Position numbers and translations under genes: made by a program
In this document: positions 42,816 to 51,439 of the stretch, one piece after another
Layout: each line of letters opens with the position of its first letter
How positions within the stretch are numbered: the first letter of the stretch is position 1
The notes under the pieces: model-generated
What the model was told of the DNA's origin: nothing
Database searches by the model: none
What the model saw: only the letters and a program-made list of their open reading frames with translations
NCBI GenBank assembly: GCA_963667075.1
Contig: OY762938.1
Span: 496,001 to 560,000, forward strand
Direction: 5' to 3'
Length of the DNA: 64,000 nt
From: G963667075 sp963667075
GTDB taxonomy: Bacteria; Pseudomonadota; Alphaproteobacteria; Micavibrionales; Micavibrionaceae

Positions 42816-43001
42816 TTACGTTTTCTTTTCATACCAAAAGCCTGACAAACCGACCAGACCAAGCCCAAATAAAGGCAAAGCCGCAGGCACAGGCACCAAT
42901 GAAATATCCAGATTGTCCATTGTAAACTGCGCCCCATAGAAACCAGAAGTGCATTCAAATACGACAGTATCAACAAAGGGGAAAAGAAATAAAAAGCAAA
43001 G
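42816..43001 (-). pseudogene. remnant of a PEP-CTERM-type secreted protein
   Basis: An open minus-strand frame with no ATG at its beginning encodes a C-terminal fragment: TVVFECTSGFYGAQFTMDN, then DISLVPVPAALPLFGLGLV and a basic end WYEKKT before TAA. The VPVPAALPLF-GLGL helix and basic tail are the PEP-CTERM (VPLPA subclass) sorting signal. No signal peptide or N-terminal domain precedes it; an in-frame TGA lies at 43002. It resembles the intact gene at 52782-53456 only in the sorting tail. Confidence 0.7.
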
Positions 43002-43040
43002 TCAATGCGTTAACACACAACATCTCTATTTAATAGCCCC

Positions 43041-45566
43041 CTACTCAGCGAGAACGCCCTTCACCTTCGAGGCGAGCTCTTTCAAAGAAAACGGCTTTGG
43101 GAGAAACCAGATATTTTCGCCCATATAGTCTTTGAGCTTTTCCTCTGTATAGCCAGAGATAAATATAATTTTTAGCTTCGGGCTGCTCTCCCGCATATGC
43201 TTGGCGAGTGTCGGGCCGTCCATATTCGGCATAATGACATCGGTAATCAGAAGATCAATTTCCCTGTTTTTCTGTTCTTCTATAACATCCAGAGCGGCTG
43301 TACCGCAATCGGCCGTGAGCACTTCATATCCCTTATTCATAAGGGCGCGTGAGGAAAAAGTTCGAACCGAATCTTCATCTTCCACAAGAAGAATACGGGC
43401 TGTGCCAGTCAGGTCTTTGGTCACATCCTGTGCCTGAGCCTCTTCCTCTTGCTCTGTCTCTTCTTCTGAAACACAAGGTAGATAAACAAAAAATGTTGTC
43501 CCTTTGCCCAGCTCACTTTCCACATGGAGATAACCGCCTGTCTGCCGGACAATACCATGCACCGTAGCCAGACCAAGACCGGTACCTTTACCGACATCTT
43601 TTGTCGTAAAAAACGGCTCAAAAATACGGGCAAGATTCTCTTTGGAAATCCCGCTGCCTGTATCAGTGACTTCAATCAAAACCCACTCACCGGGCGGCAT
43701 TTCATCACCACCACGCTCCAGCGGCCGTTCATTCTCAAACATACTGGTCTGAATCGTCAGCTTTCCGCCCCCTTCTACGGAATCAGCAGAGGCCATCGCA
43801 TCTCTGGCGTTCACAGAAAGATTAACAAGGACTTGTTCCATCTGCCCTTCATCCACCCTGATCAGGCCAAGATCAGAACCATGACGCAAGTCAAACTCTA
43901 TATTAGCCCCAATCAAACGCCGAATAAGGTGTGAAATCTCGGTCAGAATATCCGTCACATCATGAATGGCTGGCCTTAAGGTCTGTTGCCGTGAGAAAGC
44001 CAGCAATTGTCGCACAAGATTTGCCGCACGATTTGAATTTTGCTGAATCTGCATAATATCAGAAAAAGAAGGATCGCCCGGCTTGTGCCGTAAAAGCAGC
44101 AAATCACAATAACCAATAATCGCTGTCAGGAGATTATTGAAGTCGTGGGCCACCCCGCCTGCCAATTGTCCCACAGCCTGCATTTTTTGCGATTGTGTGA
44201 ATTGCTGCTCAAGCACTTTTTGCGTTGTTAGATCAATAAAGTGCACAAGAAGATTATCACTCCCTTTGAACTTTCTTGCGTAAGCCCTTACCGGCACTTC
44301 TTTTTTATCCTTGCCCATAAGAACGATTTCCATCGGCGATTTCATAACATCACCTTTGCGAATACGATCAAATTCAGAAAATATTTTATGACAATCAGCC
44401 TCAGAAACCCATGTTTTGAAAGGCGTACCTTCAAGCGAGCTCACATGCTCATCAAGCAATACAGCAAGTTCGGAATTACAATCCCCTACCATCCCTTCCG
44501 GGTTCACAATAACGATCCCGATCGGTGCTTCTTCAAAAAAACGTTGAAAACGATCTTCTGAAGCTTTCAGCGCCATACGCATAGCCCGCTCATCCGTTAC
44601 ATCATGAACGACACCGCGTGTTCTGATAATCCCTTCACCTTCATGGACCACAGCCTGATTGACAGAGGCCAGAAAAACGCGCCCGCCGCGGCCTTTCATT
44701 TTCACTTCAGCTACCTGACGCGCACCACCGCCAGCCACGACATCATAAGGTGCGTCCTCTAGAGGTGGGTCAACAAGACAGCTATGCAACGTCCCCGATG
44801 TCAAGAGCTGTGCAATATCCTGCCCGAGCCAGCGCGCCAGTGTTGCATTTACAAAAACAAAATGCCCCATCTCATCAGCAGAAAAGAAACCGACCGGCGC
44901 ATTATCTGTAAAGTCGATCAGTTTTTCCCGTTCCTCCTGCACCGCACGATCCGCTTCATGATTCACCGTAATATCATCCACGCGCCAGTGAAGAAATTCA
45001 TGCCGTCCGGCAACAGGCTGAGAAACAACCCTGTACCAGGCAGGCTTATCGTCCTTGACCCCGCTAAATTCAAGAGACGAAACAGCCCCTTTAGCCGCTT
45101 GACGGGCTAAATCTCGAAAATGCCTGACAATTTCGTCTTCCCCGCCAAGAACAGAGGCCAGTACATTCAATGAAGGCTCTGACTCTCCACATAAGAGTCT
45201 GAATTTGTGATTGGCATACACAACGCCCCAATCATGATCTGTGACCAGTTGAGCGCTGCGGCTCCCTTCCATAATATCCAGCAGCAATCTGCGTTCTTTT
45301 TCCTGCTTGCTGAAAATCTGTTTAATGTGCTGCACACTAAAAGAGCCTGCAAATGTGCCCACAAAAACAAAAATTATAATCGCAATCACAGTAACATTAA
45401 GCTGCAATGCATAAGCAATCACAATGCATACAGATAAATAAGCCATCGCCACAAAAAACAGAAAAAACGACATCCACCACCTTGATCGCCTCCCCTCCGA
45501 GACATCCCGTCGCGGCATATCCTGGTGGTGTTTAATGATGAATTCTGTATGGTCTGTCGTACTCAT
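43041..45566 (-). CDS. cckA: hybrid histidine kinase CckA
   Basis: An 841-residue kinase. Two membrane helices (about 28-50 and 54-76) are followed by PAS-type domains (about 85-200, 215-330, 335-450), then HisKA with GGVAHDFNNLLTAIIGYCDL, HATPase_c with NLSVNARDAM, TDTGSGIS and GKGTGLGLATVHGI, and a C-terminal receiver with phospho-acceptor Asp in LLITDVIMPNMDGP. This is the CckA layout that feeds ChpT and CtrA and so controls cell cycle and flagellar genes. Its position at the end of the flagellar export operon is known in related alphaproteobacteria. It starts 23 bases after flhB. Confidence 0.93.
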   Translation of the reverse strand: MSTTDHTEFIIKHHQDMPRRDVSEGRRSRWWMSFFLFFVAMAYLSVCIVIAYALQLNVTVIAIIIFVFVGTFAGSFSVQHIKQIFSKQEKERRLLLDIMEGSRSAQLVTDHDWGVVYANHKFRLLCGESEPSLNVLASVLGGEDEIVRHFRDLARQAAKGAVSSLEFSGVKDDKPAWYRVVSQPVAGRHEFLHWRVDDITVNHEADRAVQEEREKLIDFTDNAPVGFFSADEMGHFVFVNATLARWLGQDIAQLLTSGTLHSCLVDPPLEDAPYDVVAGGGARQVAEVKMKGRGGRVFLASVNQAVVHEGEGIIRTRGVVHDVTDERAMRMALKASEDRFQRFFEEAPIGIVIVNPEGMVGDCNSELAVLLDEHVSSLEGTPFKTWVSEADCHKIFSEFDRIRKGDVMKSPMEIVLMGKDKKEVPVRAYARKFKGSDNLLVHFIDLTTQKVLEQQFTQSQKMQAVGQLAGGVAHDFNNLLTAIIGYCDLLLLRHKPGDPSFSDIMQIQQNSNRAANLVRQLLAFSRQQTLRPAIHDVTDILTEISHLIRRLIGANIEFDLRHGSDLGLIRVDEGQMEQVLVNLSVNARDAMASADSVEGGGKLTIQTSMFENERPLERGGDEMPPGEWVLIEVTDTGSGISKENLARIFEPFFTTKDVGKGTGLGLATVHGIVRQTGGYLHVESELGKGTTFFVYLPCVSEEETEQEEEAQAQDVTKDLTGTARILLVEDEDSVRTFSSRALMNKGYEVLTADCGTAALDVIEEQKNREIDLLITDVIMPNMDGPTLAKHMRESSPKLKIIFISGYTEEKLKDYMGENIWFLPKPFSLKELASKVKGVLAE

Positions 45567-45589
45567 ATCACGTGCTTTTTATGGGCCTG

Positions 45590-46669
45590 TTATGTGCTGG
45601 GCAGCTTGCCCTGTTTTTTGAAAATGAAGGAAATCACCTCTGCAACCGCTTTGTAGAGTTCTTCTGGAATAAACTCGTCTAATTCTACTGTATCGTAGAG
45701 CGTTCTTGCCAGCGGTTTATTTTCAAACAAGTCAATATTGTGTTCTTTGGCCACCTGTCTGATCCGCAGCGCGGTCTCATCTATACCTTTGGCAATCACT
45801 TGCGGGGCCGGCATCTCATCAGGATCATATTTCAGGGCTATGGAATAATGGGTCGGGTTAGTGATAATAACATCCGCTTTCGGCACAGCCTGCATCATAC
45901 GTTTTCGCGCTTTTTCCTGACGCAACTGACGCAGCTTGGCCCGCACATGCGGATCACCCTCGGATTGCTTGTATTCGTCTTTTAATTCCTGTTTTGTCAT
46001 GCGCATCTTTTTATAATGCTCGGTCCTTTGATACACGACATCCACAACAGCAATCACAAGCAATACAACGAGAATCCCCGTCATCAGCCGTATAATCAGA
46101 GATTTCATTTCCTCCAGAACAAATAGTGTATCCGCACCGATAAGGTGTTCAATCCTGTCGTAGTAAGGATAAAGGAGCATGGCCCCTACACAGCCAATCA
46201 CAGCAATTTTCAAGATCCCCTTGGCAAACTCCATCAACGCGCGTTTTGAGAAAAGACGCTGAAAGCCTTTCGCAGGAGAAATCTTGCTTAAGTCCGGCTT
46301 AAGTGTTTCAACAGAAAACAACGGGCCGACCTGAATAAAAGGCCCAACAAAAGCCGCAAACATTAAGACAAGGAGTGGCAAGATCATAATTGACAAAACG
46401 GTCCAGAAAGCCCCCCCCAATATGATATAAATCCCGCCCGGTGCTCCCGGAAACGCATGAGCCTGTTCGATATAAGTCTTTAGATGCAACATGAGGTCCG
46501 ACAACATGGAAGGTGCCAGAGTCGATATCAGGATCGTCCCGGTCAGCAACATAATCCAGTTATTAATCTCTCGCGAAAGCGGGACCTGCCCCTTTTTTCG
46601 TGCCTCTTCAAGCTTTTTCGGGGTGGGGTCTTCGGTCTTCTGGCTGTCGTCCGCCTGATCATCTGCCAT
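45590..46669 (-). CDS. flhB: flagellar export switch protein FlhB
   Basis: A 359-residue membrane protein of the flagellar type III export gate. Four N-terminal membrane helices (about 30-55, 85-110, 145-165, 190-212), a basic linker, and the autocleavage motif NPTHYSIALKYD. The start EDPTPKKLEEARKKGQVP is canonical. The stop of fliR lies six bases before its start. It sets the switch from rod/hook to filament export. Confidence 0.97.
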   Translation of the reverse strand: MADDQADDSQKTEDPTPKKLEEARKKGQVPLSREINNWIMLLTGTILISTLAPSMLSDLMLHLKTYIEQAHAFPGAPGGIYIILGGAFWTVLSIMILPLLVLMFAAFVGPFIQVGPLFSVETLKPDLSKISPAKGFQRLFSKRALMEFAKGILKIAVIGCVGAMLLYPYYDRIEHLIGADTLFVLEEMKSLIIRLMTGILVVLLVIAVVDVVYQRTEHYKKMRMTKQELKDEYKQSEGDPHVRAKLRQLRQEKARKRMMQAVPKADVIITNPTHYSIALKYDPDEMPAPQVIAKGIDETALRIRQVAKEHNIDLFENKPLARTLYDTVELDEFIPEELYKAVAEVISFIFKKQGKLPST

Positions 46670-46675
46670 GGTACA

Positions 46676-47449
46676 TCAGCCTCCCCCACTTAAGAAAAAG
46701 ACCATTCCCTCTTCAAATCTGGACAGCCAGAACAAAAATCCTGCAGAAATCACAAATCCCATGGTCACAAAAGACAGCACAATCTGCACAGGCAGGGCCA
46801 AAAGAAAAACCTGCACTTGTGGCATAAGGCGGGACAAAACCCCCATGCCAATATAAAGCATCATCGCCACAACCATAAAAGGCACAGCGATCTGAAAACC
46901 AATCAAAAAAGATTTAGACAACGCCAGGGTAATCATCTGCGCCATGCTGCCCGTATCCGGCACCGCGCCCACAGGAAACATCTCATAACTCTCAGCCAAC
47001 CCCATAAACAGAAGGTGATGCAGCTTCACGGAAAAAAGCAAAACAACCCCCGTCACAGACAAAAAGGCCCCCATCAAAGAACCTTGTGTAGCAGAAGACG
47101 GATTAAAGAGCTGTGCATTACCCAGGCCAGATTGCATCGAAATAATCATACCGGCCACATCCAGCGCAGCGATAAGAATTCTGGCCACAGTCCCTATAAA
47201 AAGGCCAATAATAAATTCCATCATAATCAACAAAAGTAAGGCCGCCGTGCCCGGTATAGGAGACGGCATGTAAGGCTTAATCACAGGCGTCAATACCAGT
47301 GAAATACCAAGCCCGATATAGAGCCTGATATTTTGGGGCGTAAAGCTGTCCCCTACGCCCGGCATAATCATAATAGCCGTACCGATCCTGACAAATATCA
47401 GTATAAAGGCAAATACGCCTGTCGTTAAAAAGTCTTCCAAACTCGTCAT
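46676..47449 (-). CDS. fliR: flagellar export protein FliR
   Basis: A 257-residue polytopic export-gate component with six hydrophobic stretches. Features such as RIGTAIMIMPGVGD (about 22-35) and the QSGLGNAQLFNPSS segment (about 106-119) are typical. It starts inside the last codons of the upstream deacetylase gene (4-base ATGA overlap), showing close coupling to a gene that is not flagellar by family. Confidence 0.95.
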   Translation of the reverse strand: MTSLEDFLTTGVFAFILIFVRIGTAIMIMPGVGDSFTPQNIRLYIGLGISLVLTPVIKPYMPSPIPGTAALLLLIMMEFIIGLFIGTVARILIAALDVAGMIISMQSGLGNAQLFNPSSATQGSLMGAFLSVTGVVLLFSVKLHHLLFMGLAESYEMFPVGAVPDTGSMAQMITLALSKSFLIGFQIAVPFMVVAMMLYIGMGVLSRLMPQVQVFLLALPVQIVLSFVTMGFVISAGFLFWLSRFEEGMVFFLSGGG

Positions 47450-48567
47450 TCAGATAATCTCTTTTCTTTCCCCTCTTTGGCCGCGGTGATAATCCCAAAC
47501 TTATTATTCAGATTCTCAATCGAGCGTGCAATCACTCTGGCATTTTCTTTCTGGTATCCGCCACCAAATAACATGACAATCGGTGTTTTTCTGCTCAAAG
47601 CCAGATTAAAAACAATTTCATCCCGCTTAATAAGCCCATCCTCACTCACAGACAGCGCACCAAGCGGATCTCCCTCCAATATATCACTGCCTGCAATATA
47701 AATAATCATGTCAGGATTAAAGCTGTTCATAACACGGGGCAGTGTCGTTTCAAGGTCATTTAGATATACAGAGTCCGCCGTATAGGCCGGCAGTTCAACG
47801 CCAAAATCAATCGCCTTTTTAGCTTCCTGATCGCCCGGATATATGTCTGCATTATAGATGTCATAGATAAAGACATCCTCTGCACCTTTATGATCTCTCT
47901 CATGCCCATTGCCCTGATGCGCATCAAGGTCAATGATCATGACTTTCTTTATGGACGGATACTTCTTTTTCACATGCGCAATCATCAAAGACACGTCCGC
48001 CAGCGCACAAAACCCTTCTCCATTATCAGCCGAAGCGTGATGGAATCCGCCCCCTAAATTAATGGCCCAGCCTTTCTCAATCGCAAGATCGGAAGCCATC
48101 AAAGAGCCGCCCGTTTGATAAAGCATCGGCACAAGAATAACCTGCTGACTTATATATGATGGGAAAAAGCGGATAAAGCCAAGCTCTGTTACTCTGGCAA
48201 TCGTTTTAGACTCACGCAGGGAGGTCAGATAGTCTTGCGCATGAACCAGACGCAAAGCCTCATTTGAAGGGATTCCTGCCCTGAATGTATTGTGCTCATC
48301 AATCACCCCTTTTTGTTTTAAAGCCTCAAAGGTGCGTCCATATTTTTTACTGTCAAAACGATGGAAAGCTTCAAGGCCAAAAAAGCTGATATTGTACCGG
48401 GGATCATAAACAACAGGGACAGACGCACTGGAACGGTCAACCTCACTGAGTAGTCTGACAGGCAACAGCCACAGACTAAACTGTGCCATATGAAGAAAAA
48501 GGATGAACAATAAAACAAGGAGAAAATAGAGATAAAGGACGCGTCTCTTCAGGCTCCGTAATTTCAT
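47446..48567 (-). CDS. membrane-anchored class IV (HDAC11-like) lysine deacylase
   Basis: A 373-residue zinc deacetylase/deacylase. It tracks human HDAC11 closely: VVYDPRYNISFFGLEAFHRFD, YQTGGSLMASDLAIEKGWAI, GGGFHHASADNGEGF, IIDLDAHQGNGHERDH, IYPGDQEAKKAI, AGSDILEGDPLG and GGGYQKENAR. All catalytic positions are kept: the His-His pair, Asp and His of DLDAH, Asp of GSDILEGD and the Tyr of GGGY. Unlike HDAC11 it has an N-terminal membrane helix (about 10-27) after MKLRSLKRR. The ATG at 48567 has AAGGA about 11 bases upstream. It lies 13 bases after fliQ and overlaps fliR by four. Confidence 0.92.
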   Translation of the reverse strand: MKLRSLKRRVLYLYFLLVLLFILFLHMAQFSLWLLPVRLLSEVDRSSASVPVVYDPRYNISFFGLEAFHRFDSKKYGRTFEALKQKGVIDEHNTFRAGIPSNEALRLVHAQDYLTSLRESKTIARVTELGFIRFFPSYISQQVILVPMLYQTGGSLMASDLAIEKGWAINLGGGFHHASADNGEGFCALADVSLMIAHVKKKYPSIKKVMIIDLDAHQGNGHERDHKGAEDVFIYDIYNADIYPGDQEAKKAIDFGVELPAYTADSVYLNDLETTLPRVMNSFNPDMIIYIAGSDILEGDPLGALSVSEDGLIKRDEIVFNLALSRKTPIVMLFGGGYQKENARVIARSIENLNNKFGIITAAKEGKEKRLSE

Positions 48568-48580
48568 GGACAAAACATCC

Positions 48581-48847
48581 TTACTGTATCGCGACCATCC
48601 GGTCTGCGAGTTGTTCCATAAAAGCAATCAGAACAGATACCATCGTTGGAAAAAACACGAAAAGAGTCAGGAAAATCGCAATGATCTTTGGCACAAATAC
48701 CAGCGTCATTTCCTGAATTTGAGTCAAAGCCTGAACAAGAGCAATAGATACACCAACGATCAAACCGACAAACATCACCGGTGCACTAATCTGCAACGTG
48801 ATAAGGATAGCCTGACGAACGACTTCTATAATTTCTGTTTCACTCAT
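48581..48847 (-). CDS. fliQ: flagellar export protein FliQ
   Basis: An 88-residue protein with two membrane helices (about 15-38 and 52-74). MSETEIIEVVRQAI and the SAPVMFVGLIVGVSIALVQA stretch are canonical. The ATG at 48847 gives the normal family length; an upstream in-frame start would add 20 atypical residues. The Shine-Dalgarno is weak. Confidence 0.95.
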   Translation of the reverse strand: MSETEIIEVVRQAILITLQISAPVMFVGLIVGVSIALVQALTQIQEMTLVFVPKIIAIFLTLFVFFPTMVSVLIAFMEQLADRMVAIQ

Positions 48848-48928
48848 GACAAAGTGATTGTAGACAGATATAAAAGGACTGGCAACTGCCATTACAAGAA
48901 AGCGCACAACAGCATTTTTAAAAAAGCT

Positions 48929-49618
48929 CTAGCGTTTTGAATCGTGGATATTTTGCTGTTCTACGTGCCTGACATATCCTTCTTTTTTGTAACCTCTGCC
49001 TTGCCAGGTTTTGAAGGTAGGGTGATTGATCATATTTTTTCTCAGAAAAGCTTTATGTACTTCACCCACCATACCTTCAGACGCTATGTTCACAGTTGGT
49101 GTATAACCATCCATAAGAAGCGTTGAAATTTCCGTTACGCCACAGGTGATACATGTCACCCAGAGCAAATACCCGTTTTCTGTTACAAAATAATTATAAC
49201 CAATCGGACTACGTGTTGGCACACGTTGAATATCATATTTCTCTTCTATTTCGCGGCCAAGTTTATCCTCTAGCTCTGCCACAAAACCTTTAACAGTAAA
49301 TTCCTGGAAAGAACCGTTTGCGTTATTATCAAGACCTGCCACATATTTATCAGAATTCGGGAAAACATATAATTGTTGCTCTTTTGTCAATATCCTGACG
49401 AGTCCTGGCTTGTCTTTTGACAACAGTTGTTCTTGGAAAGGATAAGAACCTGTTTTGCTTTGATATTCTTCAATTAATCCTGTCCAGTAAAGCAAATGTG
49501 ATAACCTTGCCTGATCGGCATCCCGTTGATAGACTTGCTCCATGTCAGCATAACTGGCATGCGGCCAAGCAATTCCGGCTAATACTAAAACAATAAGGTA
49601 TGCTACTATTTTATTCAT
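48929..49618 (-). CDS. secreted protein of unknown function inside the flagellar operon
   Basis: A 229-residue protein with a signal peptide (MNKIVAYLIVLVLAGIAWPHASYA, cleavage before DMEQ). The mature part begins with a helix and YQSKTGSYPFQEQLLS, which recalls the start of pseudopilin-like domains (YxxxxGxYP), followed by a strand-rich region with CITCG (a Cys-x2-Cys pair, about 155-158). The C-terminus is basic. No family recognised. It sits between fliE and fliQ on the same strand, just after a palindromic repeat whose left end overlaps its start codon, so it may be a later insertion into the operon. Confidence 0.65.
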   Translation of the reverse strand: MNKIVAYLIVLVLAGIAWPHASYADMEQVYQRDADQARLSHLLYWTGLIEEYQSKTGSYPFQEQLLSKDKPGLVRILTKEQQLYVFPNSDKYVAGLDNNANGSFQEFTVKGFVAELEDKLGREIEEKYDIQRVPTRSPIGYNYFVTENGYLLWVTCITCGVTEISTLLMDGYTPTVNIASEGMVGEVHKAFLRKNMINHPTFKTWQGRGYKKEGYVRHVEQQNIHDSKR

Positions 49619-49756
49619 AGAAGGCTTTCGTAAAAGTTAAAAAACACGCCCTTTTGCTTTTCCCGTGCAGGCGGGAATCTTTTAAAAACAAAGCGTTAAA
49701 GTTCCCCGTTTTCACGGGGAAAGCAATAATAGGACCTTTTACAGAGCCTTCCATAG
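49616..49756. repeat. composite palindromic element between fliE and an unknown gene
   Basis: Imperfect terminal inverted arms (ATAGAAGGCTTTCGTAAAAG at 49617-49636 and CTTTTACAGAGCCTTCCATAG at 49736-49756) flank two internal hairpins: TTCCCG/CGGGAA near 49660-49677 and TTCCCCG/CGGGGAA near 49702-49721. The right 34 bases match the shorter element at 40619-40652 at 28 positions. It looks like a MITE- or REP-type unit. Confidence 0.6.
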
Positions 49757-49781
49757 TTTTTATTGGAACTAACATCATAGG

Positions 49782-50093
49782 CTAAATCGGCATACGCATA
49801 ATATCCTGATAGGCCGCAATCATTTTATCACGAACAGCCACAACCGTTTGCAGCGTTAAATCTGCGGCATTAATCGCCTGCACCACATCGGTGAGCTCAG
49901 CCTTGCCAATGACCGCCTGCGCCGCCATTGTCTCACCGGCTCTCATCGTTTTAACGGCGTTTTGTGCTGTGCTTTTTAAAATATCGCCAAAAGAGACATC
50001 GCCCCCTTCCATCCCCTGTTTATCCACAAGTGCTCTGGCCGTTTTTGTGTAAGCGGCCGCCGCGGCGGGGTTTGTAATTTGATCAATGGGCAT
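49782..50093 (-). CDS. fliE: flagellar MS-ring/rod junction protein FliE
   Basis: A 103-residue protein linking the MS ring to the proximal rod. The C-terminal half, GETMAAQAVIGKAELTDVVQAINAADLTLQTVVAVRDKMIAAYQDIMRMPI, is diagnostic in its parts (ADLTLQTVVAVRDKMI, YQDIMRM). It follows flgC by about 38 bases. Confidence 0.96.
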   Translation of the reverse strand: MPIDQITNPAAAAAYTKTARALVDKQGMEGGDVSFGDILKSTAQNAVKTMRAGETMAAQAVIGKAELTDVVQAINAADLTLQTVVAVRDKMIAAYQDIMRMPI

Positions 50094-50131
50094 GATTAAA
50101 TCCTTTCGTCTGCTTTAGACTATACAACGTT

Positions 50132-50548
50132 CTAGCCCCGCAGTAAATCAATCGTCTTTTGCAACATGGTTTTTGACTGTTCTATCATGCCAAGATTAGC
50201 TTCATAGGAACGCTGAGCCTCGCGCATATCCATAAGCTCCACCAGCATATTCACATTGGGCATTTTGACGTACCCCATCTCATCGGCCGCAGGATGGTCG
50301 GGCATATATTTTTGCAGAAAATCCTTACTCGTGTCTGCTTTGATATCCGCAACATCGACAACTGTGATCCCCATCTCACGATCAAGAGAATTTTTGAAGG
50401 TCACAATCTGACGGCGGTACGGAACATCATCCGGGTTCTCTGGCGCTGTATCCACATTTGCTATATTTTCTGAAATGACCCGTACACGCTCGCTCTGCGC
50501 CTTCATGCCATGGGCTGATATTCCAAGTGCATTATAAATCTCTGACAT
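50132..50548 (-). CDS. flgC: flagellar proximal rod protein FlgC
   Basis: A 138-residue rod protein. N-terminal heptad region IYNALGISAHGMKAQSERVRVISENIANVDT (in parts) and the C-terminal PNVNMLVELMDMREAQRSYEANL are canonical. It starts 13 bases after flgB. Confidence 0.97.
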   Translation of the reverse strand: MSEIYNALGISAHGMKAQSERVRVISENIANVDTAPENPDDVPYRRQIVTFKNSLDREMGITVVDVADIKADTSKDFLQKYMPDHPAADEMGYVKMPNVNMLVELMDMREAQRSYEANLGMIEQSKTMLQKTIDLLRG

Positions 50549-50561
50549 TCACGCCCCCTTC

Positions 50562-50975
50562 CTAAGCCGCACCACGGCCAAGTGCCGTTCTGATCATGCC
50601 TGTTTGCTTTCTGGCAATATTCATCATCAGACTATAATCCATAGCAACCTTACCGGCTTTGATCATTTGCTCTTCCAGAATGACGGCATTTTCTGCCGGT
50701 GCCACCTCATAAGTGTACTTGTCTTCGCTTTCGACCATAAGATCTATGGCATTCACTGGCGGCATATGCCGATCATCCGTAATCGCGGGTGTAATCGCTT
50801 GTGAGTTTGTTACGTTCTTTAACACACGTGAAAAATCAATCGGCTTTAAATCATGTGAACGATATCCCGGCGTATCGGCATTCGCTATATTTTGCGCAAT
50901 GACTTCCTGCTTTTTGTTCAGATAATCCATCTTCGCGTTTAACGCTTTCATCAATCCAATATTCTGTATCGTCAT
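50562..50975 (-). CDS. flgB: flagellar proximal rod protein FlgB
   Basis: A 137-residue rod protein with NIGLMKALNAKMDYLNKKQ, AQNIANADTPGYRSHDLKP and a C-terminal DYSLMMNIARKQTGMIR helix. It is the first gene of the flgBC-fliE transcript, with a sigma-54 promoter match about 44 bases upstream. Confidence 0.97.
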   Translation of the reverse strand: MTIQNIGLMKALNAKMDYLNKKQEVIAQNIANADTPGYRSHDLKPIDFSRVLKNVTNSQAITPAITDDRHMPPVNAIDLMVESEDKYTYEVAPAENAVILEEQMIKAGKVAMDYSLMMNIARKQTGMIRTALGRGAA

Positions 50976-51018
50976 ACCTTTTTGAACCTTGTATAGTTAT
51001 CTCCCGGTAACAAAGTTC

Positions 51019-51034
51019 TGCAGGAATTGTGCCA
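51019..51034 (-). promoter_or_regulatory. sigma-54 (RpoN) promoter of flgBC-fliE
   Basis: The minus strand reads TGGCAC-AATTC-CTGCA: GG at -24 and GC at -12 separated by exactly 10 bases, close to the consensus TGGCAC-N5-TTGCA. Predicted transcription begins near 51008, leaving a leader of about 33 bases before flgB. The -24 element abuts the start codon of the divergent gene. Confidence 0.72.
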
Positions 51035-51439
51035 ATGGTAGACATTTTGGACGATGGCAAAGAAATCCATGAGGATGAGAAGCTTAAGCCATTAAATATA
51101 AAAGAAAAACCAAAAAACGCGACAGTCGTTGCCATCAAAGATTCTCCAGAAAATGAGGATCTCCCCATTGTAACGGCTGCCGGACGGGGAAAATTTGCCG
51201 AGCAACTTTTGCAAATCGCGCATGAACACGACATCAAAGTGCGTGAGGATAGTGCCCTTGCTGAAATACTGGCCACAATAGAACTTGATTCTCCTATCCC
51301 GTCAGAGGCCTTTCTGGCCGTCGCTGAAATCTTATCCTATGTTTATCAGGCTAACGGTGCGCCAAATCCCTTTGATGCGGTGCTAAAGGATGCTATGGAT
51401 AACGGACAAGGAACAGCGAAAGGTTACTGCCGTGGATAG
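51035..51439 (+). CDS. orphan FlhB C-domain-like protein
   Basis: A 134-residue soluble protein whose second half (about 45-112) matches the cytoplasmic C-terminal domain of FlhB/YscU: PIVTAAGRGKFAEQLLQIA, HDIKVREDSALAEIL and IPSEAFLAVAEILSYVY. The membrane domain and the NPTH cleavage motif are absent. Such FlhB-like small proteins (also called FlhX or EscU-like) accompany flagellar genes in several bacteria and can partly replace the FlhB C-domain. AGGA lies 9 bases before this ATG. It begins a plus-strand operon with the next three genes. Confidence 0.85.
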   Translation: MVDILDDGKEIHEDEKLKPLNIKEKPKNATVVAIKDSPENEDLPIVTAAGRGKFAEQLLQIAHEHDIKVREDSALAEILATIELDSPIPSEAFLAVAEILSYVYQANGAPNPFDAVLKDAMDNGQGTAKGYCRG

